Below the pieces are notes generated by a model, which saw nothing but the letters and a program-made list of their open reading frames with translations, ran no database searches and was not told the DNA's origin. From Collodictyon triciliatum (lineage: Eukaryota > CRuMs), in the NCBI GenBank assembly GCA_043381765.1, contig JBHJMP010000970.1:1-21149 (forward strand): a stretch of DNA of 21,149 nt. Direction: 5' to 3'. Shown piece by piece: positions 1 to 21,149 of this stretch (its first letter is position 1; each line of letters starts with the position of its first letter). Both the position numbers and the translations under genes were made by a program.

Positions 1-166
1 TTCAGTTTATTCAGTTTATTCAGTTTATTCAGTTTATTCAGTTTATTCAGTTTATTCAGTTTATTCAGTTTATTCAGTTTATTCAGTTTATTCAGTTTAT
101 TCAGTTTATTCAGTTTATTCAGTTTATTCAGTTTATTCAGTTTATTCAGTTTATTCAGTTTATTCA
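1..166. repeat. 9-bp tandem array (TTCAGTTTA)18
   Basis: Eighteen perfect copies of a 9-bp unit run from the first base to 162, with a partial copy to 166. The array starts at or before the window edge, so its true length is unknown. It lies about 20 nt upstream of the first EMC2 exon I can see, and so belongs to an EMC2 intron or, less likely, to the 5' region. The copies are identical, which points to recent expansion or ongoing homogenisation. Confidence 0.97.
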
Positions 167-185
167 TTTGTACTCTTTTTTACAG

Positions 186-2190
186 CCGCCCTGATCTGGT
201 CGTCACTTACGGACGCAATCTTCTCCAGCGTAATGATGGTGGAAATAAATGTAATAATGGTGTTTGCATCTTCTTTTGTGACAATGGCATGTTTTGCGTC
301 ACATCTAAAAATGATGAATGTTTCGATATCGGATTTTTTCATTTTTAATCATCTATATGGTTTATTTTGAAAAAAATAAATCCTAGATTATCGAGTTAGA
401 CGTGCTTGTATTCTTTTTGCTCCTTTGTTTTTTTAGTTTGGTCGTGTATCGAACAGATTTTCCTTGCATCGCTGGAGTTAAATGATGTTGACTCAGCCCA
501 GGTGAATTCCTCTACAAATGCTGTCCTTAAATATATAAACATGCAAACAGAAAATTGAAATGCGTGATACGAATTGCATTGCTGTATTTACTTTAGATGT
601 TAGGGATTGGCCACATTTGTAGCCTGTTCTTTATTAATTCATATAATATACTTAACCAGAAAGCACTGGGAAAGCTTCAGGCTGAATTCCCGAAAAGCAA
701 ACGAGTGGAACGATTGAAAGGACTTTTACTTGAAGCAACGGAAAAGTATGATGAAGCCATTCAGTTTTACGATGCTATTATTCGGACCAACGAAACAAAC
801 GCTGTATGAGTGATTAAAAACAATCGCTTCACTATAGTTTCATTTCATTTTATTTTTTACTTAAGAAAAGTTTATCCCTATCATTTATGGGTTTATTTAC
901 GCTCTTTTGTCTTCAGTTCATTTGATAGGCATACATTTTGCTTGCACTGCCTCTATTACATTTTTTTTTCTATTTTGATGCTCCGATACAGCCTCACTCA
1001 TGATACTTTTGTTGTAGTTTGCACACAAGAGGAAATGTTGTATAATCAAAGCCAAAGAAGGTACAGATGCGGCCATAGTATCTCTTAATGAGTACTTGAA
1101 GGTATGTTAAGCTTTTTAATGTGTGGGCAAAAGAACATCGCAGTATTGTACTCCAGAAAGCCATGTTAACTGTTGGGAAGCAAACTAGATGTCATTTCTC
1201 AATGTTTTTATTTCGTATACATTATTCTCATAGATTTTTATGTCGGATGTAAGTGCGTGGCAAGAACTGGCGGACTTGTACATGACATCAAATCGGTGTG
1301 TCACACAATCTATTCATGTACATAATAGAACATAAGAGTCGACAAAAAAAAAAAAAAAAAAAAGATAAACTATGAATTAAAACGAAAACAGCATCTCCGA
1401 GGCTGCGTATTGCTATGAAGAGCTCATCCTCTCGCAGCCACAAAACTACATGTTTTTGAATAAGTATGCCGAGGTTTGTTTCGGTGCCCTTTTCTTCTCT
1501 TCTTTCAACCTGTGAAGCAGAAACACCACACGTGTTTGCAACCAAAGGAAGATTTTCAACTTTTCTTACGTGCATTCCTTTCACCACTCTGTTTATTTGT
1601 ATACAATTAGCTAATGTATACAACTGGAGACAATGCCAGTGTTCGACTAGCTCGGCAGTATTTTGTCCAAGTACGCGCACTATTTCCATAGATACATATG
1701 CTGAATTCAACCGGCTCAAAATATAGACTGTTTCCGATTGAAGAACAAGAAGAAAAACATATATCCACAACAAGCTAAGCGAAATGTAATTACCAAAAGT
1801 CCTACGAACTGCACGCCGCCGGAAATCATACGGCGCTCTACGGAATGATTATGGTGCGTTTGTGATAGCTTGAATCCAAGCAAAGAACATCGTCTCATCG
1901 CATCAAATAGTAATGCATGTTGACTAACAACAGAGCTGCCAATCGCTCCTGGGTGGAAACGGCTGTGCAGACGACGCCGAAAGAGAAAAATGCGAAGCAA
2001 TCCGCCGTGTAAGCTGGAAATCTACAGTTCTCTCTCACATACAACCTCAGAACAAAGCAATATACTCTTTATACAATCTTACAAAGCTGCTTCTCTTGTC
2101 ATCCAGTTTGCAGGAAAGGAACTATCCGGCTCTTATCAGTCACAGAAGTCTCCACTTGCCGAGACTGTCAACAAAGTGTTTTTGGCTTAA
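186..2190 (+). CDS. EMC2: ER membrane protein complex subunit 2 (EMC2/TTC35), 5'-partial, multi-exon
   Basis: EMC2 is the cytosolic TPR scaffold of the ER membrane protein complex, which inserts tail-anchored and multipass proteins into the ER membrane. Proposed exons: 186-238, 437-501, 660-803, 1018-1101, 1234-1295, 1392-1473, 1611-1670, 1800-1857, 1936-2006 and 2107-2190 (stop TAA 2188-2190). The phases agree and give about 253 residues. Recognisable EMC2 stretches are EFPKSKRVERLKGLLLEA, EKYDEAIQFYDAIIR, VSLNEYLK, SAWQELADLYM and EAAYCYEELILSQPQNY, in the family order. The first 30 to 40 residues must lie left of the window, so the array at 1-166 sits in an intron. The core (437-1670) is firm. 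The first exon rests on a short match (LVVTYGRNLL, then NDVW before the CIEQIF helix). The last three junctions are uncertain: the C-terminus is divergent and several AG acceptors compete between 2027 and 2114. Confidence is high for the family and moderate for the ends. Confidence 0.87.
1344..1363. repeat. A20 homopolymer in an EMC2 intron
   Basis: Twenty consecutive A residues lie between the exons ending at 1295 and starting at 1392. On the sense strand the tract is purine-rich and is not the polypyrimidine tract of the acceptor. Confidence 0.9.
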
Positions 2191-2312
2191 CGACGCGCCC
2201 AAACCACACATGCAAACGACCAACGCTATTCTTTATCAATCGCGTAGCACACCGCACTAAAGAGACGTTTCGACACAAATCCAATGCCTTGCAATGTCGT
2301 TCTTTGTGTTTC

Positions 2313-2343
2313 GTTTGTTTGTTTGTTTGTTTGTTTGTTTGTT
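2313..2343. repeat. (GTTT)n microsatellite, about 7.7 copies
   Basis: A pure tetranucleotide run about 125 nt past the EMC2 stop codon. On the EMC2 sense strand it is GU/U-rich, the composition of cleavage-stimulating downstream elements, but no upstream AATAAA is seen, so any role in 3' end formation is speculative. Confidence 0.9.
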
Positions 2344-2443
2344 AAGTAGAGACAATTGATGAACAAAAAGAAAGGAAATACCAGAAAGCCTACGTGGTAG
2401 TTACTTGTAGCTTCATCATTCGCCAGCGGTTTATCCTCACATC

Positions 2444-2449
2444 TTTATT
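2444..2449 (-). promoter_or_regulatory. Candidate polyadenylation signal of the dynein gene
   Basis: The minus strand reads AATAAA here, about 214 nt after the dynein TAG stop. It is the only canonical hexamer I found in the intergenic region on that strand. The placement is reasonable for a short 3' UTR, but the motif is short and the region A+T-rich. Confidence 0.4.
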
Positions 2450-2662
2450 TTCTTTGTTGCAGGAGGAATAGATAAGACAAGGATATGTGCGAGGGAATGC
2501 CTTTCTTTTGCAAAACGACAAAGGGAGAAGTTGATTCTTTTCTTCCTTTTTTTTTTAAAAAAAAATTATCAAAAGGAATAGAATATTGGGTCAGACGGAT
2601 AAAATGAATTCCTGTAAGCAGTTGCGTGCAGAGGCCACGTTTCTCTCCGTGATTATCCACGC

Positions 2663-21008
<18,346 letters not shown>

Positions 21009-21047
21009 CTATTATTTTTTTATGCATGAATGTTTGTATTCGTTTAT

Positions 21048-21149
<102 letters not shown>

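Larger units (their letters stand above)
2191..2662. other. Intergenic region between convergent EMC2 and dynein stop codons
   Basis: These 472 nt separate the TAA of EMC2 (+) from the TAG of the dynein gene (-), and both 3' UTRs must lie here. It contains (GTTT)n at 2313-2343, a T10A9 palindrome at 2547-2565 and a minus-strand AATAAA at 2449-2444. I see no convincing AATAAA for EMC2 on the plus strand and no RNA gene. Confidence 0.8.

Noticed and set aside
1-166. The 9-bp array as a telomere or subtelomere
   Set aside because: The unit lacks the G-rich strand of telomeric repeats, and the array lies next to internal EMC2 exons whose 5' part must be further left.
160-342. Minus-strand 60-codon frame starting ATG at 342, apparently a small gene divergent from EMC2
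   Set aside because: The plus strand over the same interval has a good acceptor at 184-185 and an exon (186-238) encoding LVVTYGRNLL, which joins in phase to the next EMC2 exon. The minus frame matches no family I know and runs into the tandem array.
387-407. Possible 21-nt EMC2 microexon between an AG at 385-386 and a GT at 408
   Set aside because: It would leave a 29-nt intron, far shorter than any other here. Ending the preceding exon at 238 instead gives NDVW at the junction, which fits the family without a microexon.

Overview
This window is nuclear DNA from a eukaryote, and almost all of it is two intron-rich protein genes that converge on each other. The plus strand at the left carries EMC2, the TPR subunit of the ER membrane protein complex. 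It enters from beyond the left edge and ends near 2190. The minus strand from 2663 to 21008 carries the 3' three quarters of an axonemal dynein heavy chain, closest by memory comparison to the outer-arm beta class (DNAH9/11/17 in animals). About 1,150 N-terminal residues of the dynein should lie beyond the right edge.

By hand translation and splice-site inspection I could join 61 dynein exons. They total 9,888 nt, exactly 3,296 codons including the stop, with every phase agreeing. The introns are 83 to 310 nt long. All but two use GT-AG; the two exceptions start with GC. The protein runs in order through the end of the tail, the linker, AAA1 to AAA4, the coiled-coil stalk with its microtubule-binding tip, AAA5, AAA6 and the C-terminal domain. 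The four P-loops and their Walker B motifs are intact, so this is a functional-looking gene and not a pseudogene.

An axonemal dynein means the organism builds, or recently built, motile cilia or flagella. Dense short introns, moderate A+T richness and very long pure microsatellites suggest a protist or other early-branching flagellated eukaryote. A rhizarian such as a foraminiferan came to mind, but that is a guess. EMC2 acts in the ER membrane and dynein in the axoneme; I see no functional link, only convergent neighbours separated by about 470 nt.

Low-complexity DNA is abundant and lies entirely in introns or between genes: a 9-bp array (left edge), a 14-bp minisatellite (last dynein intron), A90, (ATTT)n, (AAT)n, (TTTTC)n, an AAAAAC-type hexanucleotide tract and (AC)n (right edge). 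Many apparent ORFs in the window come from these tracts. Apart from these, the introns hold one notable hairpin (5895-5932) and nothing else I could recognise. I found no tRNA, rRNA, transposon, CRISPR array or new multi-gene system. The most unusual items are the stop-free minisatellite intron near the dynein C-terminus, the two GC-AG introns, a lineage-specific charged insertion near AAA6 and the intronic hairpin. All coordinates were counted by hand from the sequence.
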